A stretch of 64,000 nt of DNA, taken from contig NZ_JBIGIC010000016.1 in assembly GCF_043555985.1 (NCBI RefSeq), forward strand, positions 42,718 to 106,717. Reading direction: 5' to 3'. The notes beneath the pieces were generated by a model that made no database searches, had not been told where the DNA came from, and worked only from the letters and a program-made list of their open reading frames with translations. The position numbers and the translations under genes were made by a program. Each line of letters opens with the position of its first letter. Positions within the stretch are counted from its first letter, which is position 1. The stretch is from Pelomonas candidula (GTDB lineage Bacteria; Pseudomonadota; Gammaproteobacteria; Burkholderiales; Burkholderiaceae_C). Shown here piece after piece: positions 1 to 7,972 of this stretch.

Positions 1-1775
1 TGAACGGGCTGGAGCTGGTGGGCAAGGACATCGCCACCGTCAAGGTCGCCGTGTCGGGTGCTGGTGCCGCTGCGATTGCATGTCTCGACGTGATGGTCGG
101 CCTGGGCGTGAAGCGCGAGAACGTGTTCGTCTGCGACTCGCGCGGCGTCATCCAGAGCGAGCGTGAGGATGCCCGGAGCGGCAAGCTGGACGAGTCCAAG
201 CAGCGCTACTGCCAGGTGAGCAAGGCGCGCACGCTGGCCGATGTCGTCGACGGCGCGGACGTCTTCCTCGGCTGCTCGGCGGCCGGCGTGCTGACGGCGG
301 CGATGGTCAAGACCATGGGCACGCAGCCCATCATCCTGGCGCTGGCCAACCCGGAGCCGGAGATCCGCCCCGAGCTGGCCAAGGAAGTGCGGCCGGACTG
401 CATCGTCGCGACGGGCCGCAGCGACTACCCGAACCAGGTCAACAACGTCCTGTGCTTCCCCTACATCTTCCGCGGCGCGCTGGACTGCGGCGCCACCAAG
501 ATCACCGAGGGCATGAAGCTGGCCTGCGTGCGCGAGATCGCCGCACTGGCCAAGGCCGAGACGTCGGATGAAGTGGCCGCGGCCTACGCTGGCCAGGAGC
601 TGGCCTTCGGCCCCGACTACCTCATCCCCAAGCCCTTCGATGCGCGCCTGATCCTGCGCATCGCGCCCGCCGTCGCGGCGGCTGCTGCGGCCGACGGCGT
701 GGCGACGCGCCCGGTGGAAGACCTGGCGGCCTACCGCCAATCGCTGGAGCGCTTCGTCTACCAGACCGGCATGTTCATGCGCCCGGTGTTCGCCGCTGCC
801 AAGGCCGATCCGGCGCGCGTCATCTACGCCGAGGGTGAGGACGAGCGCGTGCTGCGTGCGGTGCAGGTGGCACTGGACGAGGGCATCGCCAAGCCGACGC
901 TGATCGGCCGGCCCGCCGTGCTCGAAGCGCGCATCCAGCGCGCCGGCCTGCGCCTGAAGCTGGGTGACGACGTGGCCGTCATCGACCCCGAGGACGACCC
1001 GCGCTTCCGCCAGTACTGGGAGGCGTACCACGCCCGCATGAAGCGCAACGGCGTGACGCCGGAGATGGCCAAGTCGGCCGTGCGGCGCTCCAACACGGCC
1101 ATCGGCGCGCTGGCTATCGAGCTGGGCGACGCCGACGCGATGATCTGCGGCCTGGTGGGCCGCTTCGACCGCCACCTCGAGCAGGTGCGCGACCTCGTCG
1201 GCCTGCGTGAAGGCTCGCGCCAGTTTGCGGCGATGAACGCGCTGATGCTGGACAAGATGACGCTGTTCATCACCGACACCTTCGTCAACGACGACCCGAC
1301 CGCCGAGGAACTGGCCGACATCGCCGCGATGGCCGCCGAGGAGGTCAGCCGCTTCGGCCTGCCGCCCAAGCTGGCCTTCGTCAGCCACTCGATGTTCGGC
1401 TCCAGCACGCGCCCGTCGGCGCTGAAGATGCGCCGCGCGCACGAGCTGTTCTCGGCGGCCCACCCCGAGGTGGAATGCGACGGCGAGATGCACGGCGACG
1501 CAGCGCTGTCGGAGAGCGTGCGTCAGGCCTTCCTGCCCGACAGCAAGCTCACGGGTGCTGCCAACCTGCTGGTGCTGCCGACGCTGGACGCCGCCAACAT
1601 CCTGTTCAATGTGCTGAAGATCAGCGCCAGCCAGGGCGTGACCATCGGCCCCATCCTGCTCGGCGCGGCCGCGCCGGTGCACATCCTGACGCCGTCGGCC
1701 ACGGTGCGCCGCATCGTCAACATGACGGCTCTGGCGGTGGCCGACGTGCACGAAGCTAGGTTGCACCGCGGTTGA
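1..1775 (+). CDS. maeB: NADP-dependent malic enzyme, C-terminal part (5' end outside window)
   Basis: This is the 3' portion of a MaeB-type malic enzyme, which oxidatively decarboxylates malate to pyruvate with NADP. The frame is open to the left edge (first whole codon at base 3, asparagine), so the true start lies upstream; the GTG at 18 is internal. The first part carries the Rossmann segment VAVSGAGAAAIACLDVMVG and the downstream ATGRSDYPNQVNN motif of the malic enzyme NAD(P) domain. From about visible residue 260 a phosphotransacetylase-like domain follows (RVIYAEGEDERVLRAVQ near its start, VSHSMFGSSTRPSALKMRRA later). That domain fusion is typical of proteobacterial MaeB (about 760 aa), where the PTA domain is regulatory rather than catalytic. 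The gene converges on the EamA transporter gene across a structured repeat. Confidence 0.95.
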   Translation, partial: NGLELVGKDIATVKVAVSGAGAAAIACLDVMVGLGVKRENVFVCDSRGVIQSEREDARSGKLDESKQRYCQVSKARTLADVVDGADVFLGCSAAGVLTAAMVKTMGTQPIILALANPEPEIRPELAKEVRPDCIVATGRSDYPNQVNNVLCFPYIFRGALDCGATKITEGMKLACVREIAALAKAETSDEVAAAYAGQELAFGPDYLIPKPFDARLILRIAPAVAAAAAADGVATRPVEDLAAYRQSLERFVYQTGMFMRPVFAAAKADPARVIYAEGEDERVLRAVQVALDEGIAKPTLIGRPAVLEARIQRAGLRLKLGDDVAVIDPEDDPRFRQYWEAYHARMKRNGVTPEMAKSAVRRSNTAIGALAIELGDADAMICGLVGRFDRHLEQVRDLVGLREGSRQFAAMNALMLDKMTLFITDTFVNDDPTAEELADIAAMAAEEVSRFGLPPKLAFVSHSMFGSSTRPSALKMRRAHELFSAAHPEVECDGEMHGDAALSESVRQAFLPDSKLTGAANLLVLPTLDAANILFNVLKISASQGVTIGPILLGAAAPVHILTPSATVRRIVNMTALAVADVHEARLHRG

Positions 1776-1807
1776 CCGCAACTCGCAGCGTTGTTCGGGC
1801 CAAGCGA

Positions 1808-1931
1808 CGGGCCGCTCCCTAGCCGGCCCGTCAGGCGATGTGCTCGCGGCTCGATGCCGCGGGCATCGCCGTCCCCTCGGGGACTGACCAGCTTCGCCGG
1901 CGTTCAGCGAGGCGAGACTGGGCGAGGGGCT
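1808..1931. repeat. Multi-hairpin intergenic repeat, copy 1
   Basis: This 124-bp element lies between the convergent maeB and EamA genes and closely resembles 41443..41572. It contains several hairpins in series: 1842-1850 with 1856-1864 (GCTCGCGGC/GCCGCGGGC around TCGAT), GTCCCC/GGGGAC at about 1871-1884, and a GC-rich inverted repeat near 1812-1830. The end nearest 1931 overlaps the last ten codons of the EamA gene and supplies its stop codon. No T-run follows the hairpins, so it is not a standard intrinsic terminator. It could be a REP-type element that also limits convergent transcription. Confidence 0.75.
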
Positions 1932-2821
1932 GTGTTGCCGCGGCTGAATTGCGCCAAGGCGACGCCGGCGAGGATGACGCCGGCGCCCAGCAGCTTCGGC
2001 AGCGTGAACACTTCGCCACCCCAGGCCCACGCGGCGAGGCCGGCGACCAGCGGCATCAGGTAGATCAGCGGCGCCGTGCGCGCGACGCCGCGCTTCTCGT
2101 TGGCCCAGCCCCAGGCCAGCCAGCCGACGAAGCCGCCGCCGGCGACCTGCCAGACGGTGCCCGTCCACACCCAGGCCGGCTGGGCGGCCCACTCCAGCGT
2201 GGCCAGCGTCGGCGCGCACCACAGTAGCATCGGCAGCGTGCAGATCAGGCTGCCGTAGCCCAGCACCGTCACGCCGCCGTGGTGCTGGATCAGCGGCTTG
2301 CTGGCGACCGTGTAGTAGCTGAACAGCGCGGCGGCGGCCAGCAGCGTCAGGTCGCCCAGGCCGGCGTGCCAGTCGGCCGACAGCAGCTTGTCGGACGTGA
2401 ACAGCAGCGCGCCCGTCGCCGCGGTCGCGACACCGGCGACCTGGCCGCGGGAGAGCTTCTCCACGCCGCTGGCGCGCAGGATCAGCAGCGTGAACACTGG
2501 TCCGCAGGCCAGCAGCACGCTTGCGCTGAAGGCGGTGGAGCCCTGCATGCCCAGCGCCGACAGCGACAGGTGCAGGCCCTGGCCCACCAGCGTGAGGCGC
2601 ACCAGCGGCCACACTTCGCCGCGGTCCAGCCGCGGCCAGCGCGTACCGAAGCGCCAGCACAGCAGCGCCACGGCGCAGAACGGCATCAGCAGGTAGCGCA
2701 GGCCCAGGAAACCCACCGGCCCGATCTGCCCGAAAAGCGCCTTCTGCAGCGGGAAATTCAGGCCCCAGACCAGCACGACGGCCAGCGCGGCGAGCAGGGG
2801 AGGGGTATGGCGATCGTTCAT
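1904..2821 (-). CDS. EamA/DMT-family drug/metabolite exporter
   Basis: A ten-helix inner-membrane protein of the EamA (DMT) superfamily, which mostly exports amino acids and other small metabolites; the substrate cannot be read from sequence. The start chosen is the ATG at 2821 (MNDRHTPPLLAALAVVLVWG), giving 305 aa, normal for the family. An in-frame ATG at 2833 would add MLAQ and nearly touch the divergent XRE regulator. The first helix has the family hallmark VWGLNFPLQKALFG. The last residues (TAPRPVSPR) are encoded by the intergenic repeat, so the C-terminus appears to have been extended by it. The divergent regulator 20 bp away is a plausible controller. Confidence 0.9.
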   Translation of the reverse strand: MNDRHTPPLLAALAVVLVWGLNFPLQKALFGQIGPVGFLGLRYLLMPFCAVALLCWRFGTRWPRLDRGEVWPLVRLTLVGQGLHLSLSALGMQGSTAFSASVLLACGPVFTLLILRASGVEKLSRGQVAGVATAATGALLFTSDKLLSADWHAGLGDLTLLAAAALFSYYTVASKPLIQHHGGVTVLGYGSLICTLPMLLWCAPTLATLEWAAQPAWVWTGTVWQVAGGGFVGWLAWGWANEKRGVARTAPLIYLMPLVAGLAAWAWGGEVFTLPKLLGAGVILAGVALAQFSRGNTAPRPVSPR

Positions 2822-2830
2822 TTGCGCTAG

Positions 2831-2844
2831 CATATTCCCATATG
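2831..2844. promoter_or_regulatory. Inverted repeat overlapping divergent start codons
   Basis: CATAT-TCCC-ATATG is a 5-bp inverted repeat whose right arm contains the ATG of the XRE regulator (2842-2844) and whose left arm contains the alternative EamA ATG. Only 20 bp separate the two genes, and neither start has a Shine-Dalgarno sequence. Leaderless or overlapping promoters with an autoregulatory operator are therefore plausible. This is inference. Confidence 0.4.
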
Positions 2845-3435
2845 AGAGAAGAATTCTCTGATTCGGTCGAGGAAGGTCAATTCGAGCGCCAACTGGCCGA
2901 TCGGCTGGCCGCGCTGCGCACGGCGGCGGGCTGGTCACTGGACGAACTGGCTTCGAGGAGCGGTGTCAGCCGGGCGACCTTGAGCCGGCTGGAGCGGGCC
3001 GAGACCAGCCCGACGGCGACGCTGCTGTCCCGCCTGGCCCGCGCCCACGGCCTGCCGCTGAGCCGGCTGCTGGCCGACGCCGAGGCCTTGCCCGTGCGCC
3101 TGCTGCGCGCGGCCGACCAGCCGCGCTGGCACGACCAGCAGAGCGGCTTCGAGCGCCTGATGCGCTGCCCGCCGCTGGCCGGCTTCGCGACCGAGGTCAT
3201 CGAGGCGCGGCTCGCGCCCGGCGCCGAACTGGTCTACGACGAGCCCACTGTTGCACGGCTGGAGCACCACCTGTGCCTGCTCGACGGTGCCGCGCGGCTC
3301 ACGCTGCAGGGCCAGGTGTTCGAGCTGGCCGCGGGCGACTCGATCAGCTTCCGCTGCGCCGGCCGCAGCGTTTTCGCCAACCCGGGCACCGAGCCTGCGC
3401 GCTATCTGCTCGCGATGACGGTGCCCACGCTGTAA
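2842..3435 (+). CDS. XRE-family regulator with C-terminal cupin domain
   Basis: A 197-aa transcription factor with an N-terminal HTH-XRE domain (about residues 18-72, with LDELASRSGVSRATLSRLER as the helix-turn-helix) joined to a cupin sensor domain (about 110-195, including LTLQGQVFELAAGDSISF). Proteins of this build usually bind a small ligand in the cupin barrel and control a neighbouring transporter or catabolic gene. It is divergent from the EamA exporter, which is the obvious target. The start is the only usable ATG and lacks a recognisable ribosome-binding site. The GNAT gene follows after 16 bp and is probably co-transcribed. Confidence 0.9.
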   Translation: MREEFSDSVEEGQFERQLADRLAALRTAAGWSLDELASRSGVSRATLSRLERAETSPTATLLSRLARAHGLPLSRLLADAEALPVRLLRAADQPRWHDQQSGFERLMRCPPLAGFATEVIEARLAPGAELVYDEPTVARLEHHLCLLDGAARLTLQGQVFELAAGDSISFRCAGRSVFANPGTEPARYLLAMTVPTL

Positions 3436-3451
3436 CTGGTATCGAACCACG

Positions 3452-3946
3452 ATGACCGCTGACCCAGCCCTTCGCCTTGAACCCCTGGACCCCGGCCACC
3501 CCGACGCGCAGGCGCTGATGGCGCAATCCGAGGCACTGATGAGCGCGCTCTACCCGGCCGAAAGCAACCACTTCGAGCCCGCCGATGGCCTGCGCGAACC
3601 GGGCGGCAGCTTCTTCGGCATCTGGCGCGGCGAGCAACTGCTGGCCTGTGGCGGCGTCAAGCATGTGGCGGTCGGTGATGAGCCCGCCTACGGCGAGATC
3701 AAGCGCCTGTTCGTGCTCGACAGCGAGCGCGGCCAGGGGCTGGCGCGGCAGCTGATGGCACGGTTAGAGGTCGAGCTGCTGGCGCGGGGCGTGCCGCTCG
3801 CGCGGCTGGAGACCGGCATCCACCAGCCCGAGGCGCTGGCGCTGTATCGGCGGCTCGGCTACATCGAGCGCGAGCCTTTTGGCGGCTACGCGCTCGACCC
3901 GCTGAGTGTTTTCTTCGAGAAGCGGCTGGCGCTCATCGCGCACTGA
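3452..3946 (+). CDS. GNAT-family N-acetyltransferase
   Basis: A 164-aa single-domain acetyltransferase using acetyl-CoA; the acceptor is unknown. The GNAT core is visible as EIKRLFVLDSERGQGLARQLM, where RGQGLA is the pyrophosphate-binding loop (R/Q-x-x-G-x-G/A), followed by ETGIHQPEALALYRRLGY, the typical motif B ending in a YxxxGF/Y-like turn. It starts 16 bp after the XRE-cupin gene, which suggests an operon with that regulator and a role in modifying the small molecule handled by the EamA exporter. That link is inference. Confidence 0.88.
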   Translation: MTADPALRLEPLDPGHPDAQALMAQSEALMSALYPAESNHFEPADGLREPGGSFFGIWRGEQLLACGGVKHVAVGDEPAYGEIKRLFVLDSERGQGLARQLMARLEVELLARGVPLARLETGIHQPEALALYRRLGYIEREPFGGYALDPLSVFFEKRLALIAH

Positions 3947-4015
3947 AACGCGGCGAAACTTCTGCGGGGCTGGGCGGCCCATAATTCCGCCGCCCCTAGA
4001 AAGTTGAGACAAGCC

Positions 4016-5446
4016 ATGACCCGCGCCACCAAGATCGTCGCCACCCTCGGCCCCGCTTCCAACACGCCGGAGGTGCTCGAAAAGATGATCCGCGCCGGCG
4101 TCGACGTCGTGCGCCTGAACTTCTCGCACGGCAAGGCCCAGGACCACATCGACCGCGCCAACATGGTCCGCGCCGCGGCCGAGCGCGTCGGCAAGTCGGT
4201 GGCCATCATGGCCGACCTGCAAGGCCCCAAGATCCGCGTCGGCAAGTTCGAGAACGGCAAGATCGAGCTGGTCCCCGGCGCGTCCTTCATCCTCGATGCC
4301 GACCGCACCGAGCTGGGCAACCAGGAAGTCGCCGGCCTGGACTACAAGGAACTGCCGCGCGACGTGAAGCCCGGCGACACGCTGCTGCTGAACGACGGCC
4401 TGCTGGTGCTGACCGTCGAGGCCGTGCGCGGTGCGCAGGTGCACACCATCGTCAAGCTGGGTGGCGAGCTGTCCAACAACAAGGGCATCAACAAGCAGGG
4501 CGGCGGCCTGACGGCGCCGGCGCTGACCGGCAAGGACATGGACGACATCAAGACCGCGATGTCGTTCCAGTGCGAGTACCTGGCCGTCAGCTTCCCGAAG
4601 AATGCGACCGACATGGAAATGGCGCGCCAGCTGGCCAACGTGGCCGGCGAGCCGTGGCGCCACAAGCCGGCCATGATCGCCAAGATCGAGCGCTACGAGG
4701 CCATCCCCCACCTCGAAGCCATCCTGAAGGCCAGCGACGGCATCATGGTCGCGCGCGGTGACCTGGCCGTCGAGGTCGGCAACGCGGCTGTGCCGGCGCT
4801 GCAGAAGCGCATGATCAAGATGGCCCGCGAGCTGGACAAGGTCTCCATCACGGCCACGCAGATGATGGAATCCATGATCGTGAACCCGGTGCCCACGCGC
4901 GCCGAGGTGTCCGACGTGGCCAATGCCGTGCTGGACGGCACCGACGCCGTCATGCTGTCCGCCGAGACGGCCGCCGGCAAGTTCCCGATCGAGACCGTCG
5001 AGCAGATGGCCGCCATCGCGCTGGAAGCCGAACGCGCCGAGTTCGTCACGCTGGACACCGACTTCGCCGGCCGCCAGTTCGGCCGCATCGACCAGTCCAT
5101 CGCCATGGGCGCGCTGTTCACGGCCCACCACCTCGGCTGCAAGGCCATCCTGGCGCTGACCGAGTCCGGCTCCACGGCGCTGTGGATGAGCCGCCACCGC
5201 ATCAACGTGCCCATCTTCGGCCTGACCAGCCAGACCGTCAGCCAGCGCCGCATGGCGCTGTACCGCAACGTCAAGCCGCTGCTGATGCCCGAGTTCAAGG
5301 ACCGCGACGAGGCGCTGGCTGCGGCCGAGAAGCTGCTCGTCGAGCGCGGCGTGCTGATGCCGGGCGACACCTACGCCATCACCTGCGGCGAGCCGATGGG
5401 CTACCCCGGCGGCACGAACATGCTGAAGGTCTGCCGCGTGGGTTGA
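4016..5446 (+). CDS. pyk: Pyruvate kinase
   Basis: Catalyses the last glycolytic step, phosphoenolpyruvate + ADP to pyruvate + ATP. The start is the ATG at 4016 (MTRATKIVATLGPASNTPEV); a TTG at 4004 would add four residues but has no support. Visible family motifs are RLNFSHG, the substrate/metal loop with K in SFPKNATD, the signature around IMVARGDLAVE, and TQMMESMI. The C-terminal allosteric-type domain ends at TNMLKVCRVG. The length (476 aa) is normal. It stands apart from the upstream GNAT gene by 69 bp containing a CATAAT hexamer at about 3980 that may be a -10 element. Confidence 0.97.
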   Translation: MTRATKIVATLGPASNTPEVLEKMIRAGVDVVRLNFSHGKAQDHIDRANMVRAAAERVGKSVAIMADLQGPKIRVGKFENGKIELVPGASFILDADRTELGNQEVAGLDYKELPRDVKPGDTLLLNDGLLVLTVEAVRGAQVHTIVKLGGELSNNKGINKQGGGLTAPALTGKDMDDIKTAMSFQCEYLAVSFPKNATDMEMARQLANVAGEPWRHKPAMIAKIERYEAIPHLEAILKASDGIMVARGDLAVEVGNAAVPALQKRMIKMARELDKVSITATQMMESMIVNPVPTRAEVSDVANAVLDGTDAVMLSAETAAGKFPIETVEQMAAIALEAERAEFVTLDTDFAGRQFGRIDQSIAMGALFTAHHLGCKAILALTESGSTALWMSRHRINVPIFGLTSQTVSQRRMALYRNVKPLLMPEFKDRDEALAAAEKLLVERGVLMPGDTYAITCGEPMGYPGGTNMLKVCRVG

Positions 5447-5659
5447 CCCACCCCCGAGGCGCTCACGCGCCTCCCCCTCAAGGGGGCTGAGCCCGGACAC
5501 AAACAGTCCTGAGGACTGTTTGTGCCTGGCGAAGGACAAGGCCTCTGGCCTTGGCAGCTGTCAGTGGCCTGGCAAAGCCAGTTCCACGACAGCCGCTGGA
5601 GGGGAAGCCGGCCGCAAGCGGCGGCTTCGAAAAAACAGTGACGGGATGAGCGCGTCGGC
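5447..5659. repeat. Cluster of inverted repeats between pyk and the NRAMP-like gene
   Basis: A 213-bp intergenic stretch with at least four strong hairpins in a row: GAGGCGC-TCAC-GCGCCTC (5456-5473), CCCCCT-CA-AGGGGG (about 5473-5486), CACAAACAGTCC-TGA-GGACTGTTTGTG (5498-5524, 12-bp perfect arms) and CAAGGCC-TCT-GGCCTTG (5537-5553). A GCCGC-AA-GCGGC stem lies near 5612. The neighbouring genes converge here, so the hairpins probably terminate or protect both mRNAs. The CCCCCTCAAGGGGG core resembles dispersed repeats of related Burkholderiales, from memory. No ORF in it looks real. Confidence 0.7.
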
Positions 5660-6904
5660 TTAGCTCACCACCAGCGCCACGACCGTCAGCGCCATGACGC
5701 CCGTGGCCAGCCAGCCCAGCGCGCGCAGCCGCCGGCCGATGGCGTGGCCGCCCATGACGGACGGGCGCGACGCCAGCACCATCATCGCCACCATGATGGG
5801 CACGGCCGTGACGCCGTTGAACACGGCAGACCAGAACAGCTCCTTGACCGGGTCTATGGTCGAGAAGCACAGCGCCACGCCACCCAGCGTGGCTGCGGCG
5901 ATGACGCCGTAGAAGCCGCGGCCCTCGCCGCGTTCCAGCTTGAGGTTCAGCGAGCCGCGCCAGCCCGCCACCTCCGCCACCGCGTAGGCCGCCGAGCCGG
6001 CCAGCACCGGCACGGCCAGCATGCCCGTGCCGATGATGCCCAGCGCGAACAGCAGTGCCGCGTGCTGGCCGGCCACCGGGCGCAGCGCCTCCACGGCCTG
6101 GGCCGAGGTCTGGATGTCCGTCACGCCGGCCGCGTGCAGCGTGGCGGCGGTGGACAGCATGATGAAGAAGGCAATGAGGTTGGAGAAGCTCATGCCGATG
6201 TTGGTGTCGATCTTGATGCGCCGCAGATGCCGCTTCACCTCCTGCGCGGTGTGCGGCGCGCCGGCGCCGCGGTCCTCGACCTCCTGCCCGGCCTGCCAGA
6301 AGAACAGGTAGGGGCTGATCGTCGTGCCGAACACGGCCACCACCATCAGCAGTGTGTCGCGGTTCCAGCGGATGTCGGGGTGCACGGTGCGCAGCAGCAC
6401 CTCGCGCCAGTCGAAGTCCAGCACCAGCACCACGCCCACGTAGGCCAGCAGGCCCAGCGTCAGCCATTTCAGCCAGCGCACATAGCTCTGGTAGGGCAGG
6501 AAGACCTGCATGACCGCGCTGCCCAGCCCGAACGTGAGCGCGTAGACATGCGCCGAGCCGCCCGCCAGCAGGCGCACGGCCTCGGCCATCGCGGCGATGT
6601 CGGCGGCGATGTTGAGCGTGTTGGCCGCCAGCAGCAGGCCCACCAGCGCCAGCAGCACCGGCCGCGGGAAGGCGTTCTTGAAGTTGGCGGCCAGGCCCCG
6701 GCCGGTGACGTAGCCGATGCGCGCGCTGACGACCTGGATGGCCGCCATCAGCGGCAGTGTGAACACCAGGCTCCACAGCATCGAGAAGCCGAACTGGGCG
6801 CCGGCCTGGGAGTAGGTGGCGATGCCACTGGGATCGTCGTCCGCGGCTCCGGTGATGAGGCCGGGGCCGAGCTGGCGCAGGTAGAGTCGGAGCCGACTGA
6901 GCAT
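5660..6904 (-). CDS. NRAMP-related divalent metal transporter family protein
   Basis: A 414-aa inner-membrane protein with about 11 helices that matches the NRAMP/MntH superfamily, which imports Mn2+/Fe2+ with protons. The first helix carries GPGLITGAADDDPSGIATYSQ in place of the canonical DPGN, and the sixth-helix region reads GTTISPYLFFWQA where true NRAMPs have an A-x-x-M-P-H motif. The residues that normally coordinate the transition metal are therefore not conserved. It may belong to a divergent branch with another substrate. It is convergent with pyk and divergent from the glycosyltransferase gene. Confidence 0.85.
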   Translation of the reverse strand: MLSRLRLYLRQLGPGLITGAADDDPSGIATYSQAGAQFGFSMLWSLVFTLPLMAAIQVVSARIGYVTGRGLAANFKNAFPRPVLLALVGLLLAANTLNIAADIAAMAEAVRLLAGGSAHVYALTFGLGSAVMQVFLPYQSYVRWLKWLTLGLLAYVGVVLVLDFDWREVLLRTVHPDIRWNRDTLLMVVAVFGTTISPYLFFWQAGQEVEDRGAGAPHTAQEVKRHLRRIKIDTNIGMSFSNLIAFFIMLSTAATLHAAGVTDIQTSAQAVEALRPVAGQHAALLFALGIIGTGMLAVPVLAGSAAYAVAEVAGWRGSLNLKLERGEGRGFYGVIAAATLGGVALCFSTIDPVKELFWSAVFNGVTAVPIMVAMMVLASRPSVMGGHAIGRRLRALGWLATGVMALTVVALVVS

Positions 6905-7015
6905 CGCTGCAGCCTAACCGCGGGCGCGCAGCGCGCGTCGGTCGCTGCCGCTCGGGAAAGCCAGCGGTCAGTCAATCACAAGGCGGCTGTCATGCCGCTG
7001 TCTAACAATAGGAGC

Positions 7016-7972
7016 ATGACTGCCGTGACCCGAGATCCCGGTGCCAGCCTGGACGTGGTTTTGCCGGCGTTCAACGAGGCCGCCAACCTGCCTGCGCTGT
7101 TCGCGCAACTTCAGCGTATGCTCAGTGCGCTCACGCCGCGCTGGCGCCTTCTGCTCATTGACGACGGCAGCCGCGACGACACCCCTGCCGTCGCGCTGGC
7201 CGCCATCCGCTCCGGCCTGCCGCTGCGCTACGTGCGGCTGTCGCGCAACTTCGGCAAGGAGGCTGCGCTGACCGCCGGCCTGGCGCTGGCCGACGCCGAC
7301 TGCGTGCTGCTGATGGATGCCGACGGCCAGCACGCGCCCGATCTCGTCGCCGAGATGCGCGCCGCCTGGTTGCGTGGCGCCGACATGGTCTGCGCCGTGC
7401 GCGCCAACCGCGACGAGGAAGGGGCGCTGAAGCGCCTGGGCACGCGGATGTTCTACGGCCTCGTCAATGCGTTCACGACGCTGCACATCCCGCCGGATGC
7501 GGGCGACTTCCGTCTGATGGACCGCTGTGTCGTCGCCGCGCTGAACGCGCTGCCAGAGCGCAACCGCTTCATGAAGGGCCTCTACGCCTGGGTGGGGTTC
7601 CGCACCGAGTTCCTGCCCTACACGCCACAGGCGCGTGCCGGCGGGCGCAGCCACTTCTCGCTGGGGCGGCTGCTGCGGCTGGCCTTCACCGGCGTGACGG
7701 CGTTTAGCAACCTGCCGCTGCGCATCTGGAGTGCGCTGGGCGGCGTCATCGCAGTCTGCGCGCTGGGCTACGGCAGCTGGATCGTCATCGAGCACTTCGT
7801 CTACGGCAGCCCCATTCCGGGCTGGCCCACGGTGGTCGTGGGGCTGATGTTCTTCAGCGGCGTGCAGCTGCTGTCCATCGGCATCATCGGCGAGTACGTG
7901 GGCCGCATCTTCGACGAGGTCAAGCAGCGGCCGGTCTACCTCGTCGCGCAGGACACGGGCGACCCGACATGA
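7016..7972 (+). CDS. GT2 polyprenyl-phosphate glycosyltransferase (ArnC/GtrB-like)
   Basis: A membrane-anchored family 2 glycosyltransferase that moves a sugar from a nucleotide donor to undecaprenyl phosphate. Evidence is the N-terminal DVVLPAFNEAANLPALF, the acceptor motif LLMDADGQH (DxD-like), and a C-terminal pair of helices (about residues 240-305) ending in IIGEYVGRIFDEVKQRPVY, characteristic of GtrB/ArnC. The start is uncertain: ATG 7016 is one base after GGAG, ATG 6992 has AAGG eight bases upstream, and GTG 7025 sits ten bases after GGAG. The stop overlaps the deacetylase start by four bases (ATGA), so the two are translationally coupled. Confidence 0.93.
   Translation: MTAVTRDPGASLDVVLPAFNEAANLPALFAQLQRMLSALTPRWRLLLIDDGSRDDTPAVALAAIRSGLPLRYVRLSRNFGKEAALTAGLALADADCVLLMDADGQHAPDLVAEMRAAWLRGADMVCAVRANRDEEGALKRLGTRMFYGLVNAFTTLHIPPDAGDFRLMDRCVVAALNALPERNRFMKGLYAWVGFRTEFLPYTPQARAGGRSHFSLGRLLRLAFTGVTAFSNLPLRIWSALGGVIAVCALGYGSWIVIEHFVYGSPIPGWPTVVVGLMFFSGVQLLSIGIIGEYVGRIFDEVKQRPVYLVAQDTGDPT

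Noticed and set aside
18..20. GTG at base 18 as the start of the malic enzyme
   Set aside because: The frame is open to the left edge and conserved malic enzyme sequence is already under way, so the real start is outside the window.
1808..1931. The hairpin repeat as an integron attC site
   Set aside because: The conserved core sites RYYYAAC and GTTRRRY are absent and the neighbouring genes are ordinary chromosomal genes on both strands.
3764..5539. A 591-codon minus-strand open frame over pyk
   Set aside because: Antisense shadow of pyruvate kinase and the GNAT gene, with composition typical of complement-strand reading and no domain motifs.
5478..6776. A 432-codon minus-strand frame across the pyk 3' repeats and the NRAMP-like gene
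   Set aside because: It is out of frame with the recognisable transporter, and its Arg/Gly/His-rich translation lacks hydrophobic helices.
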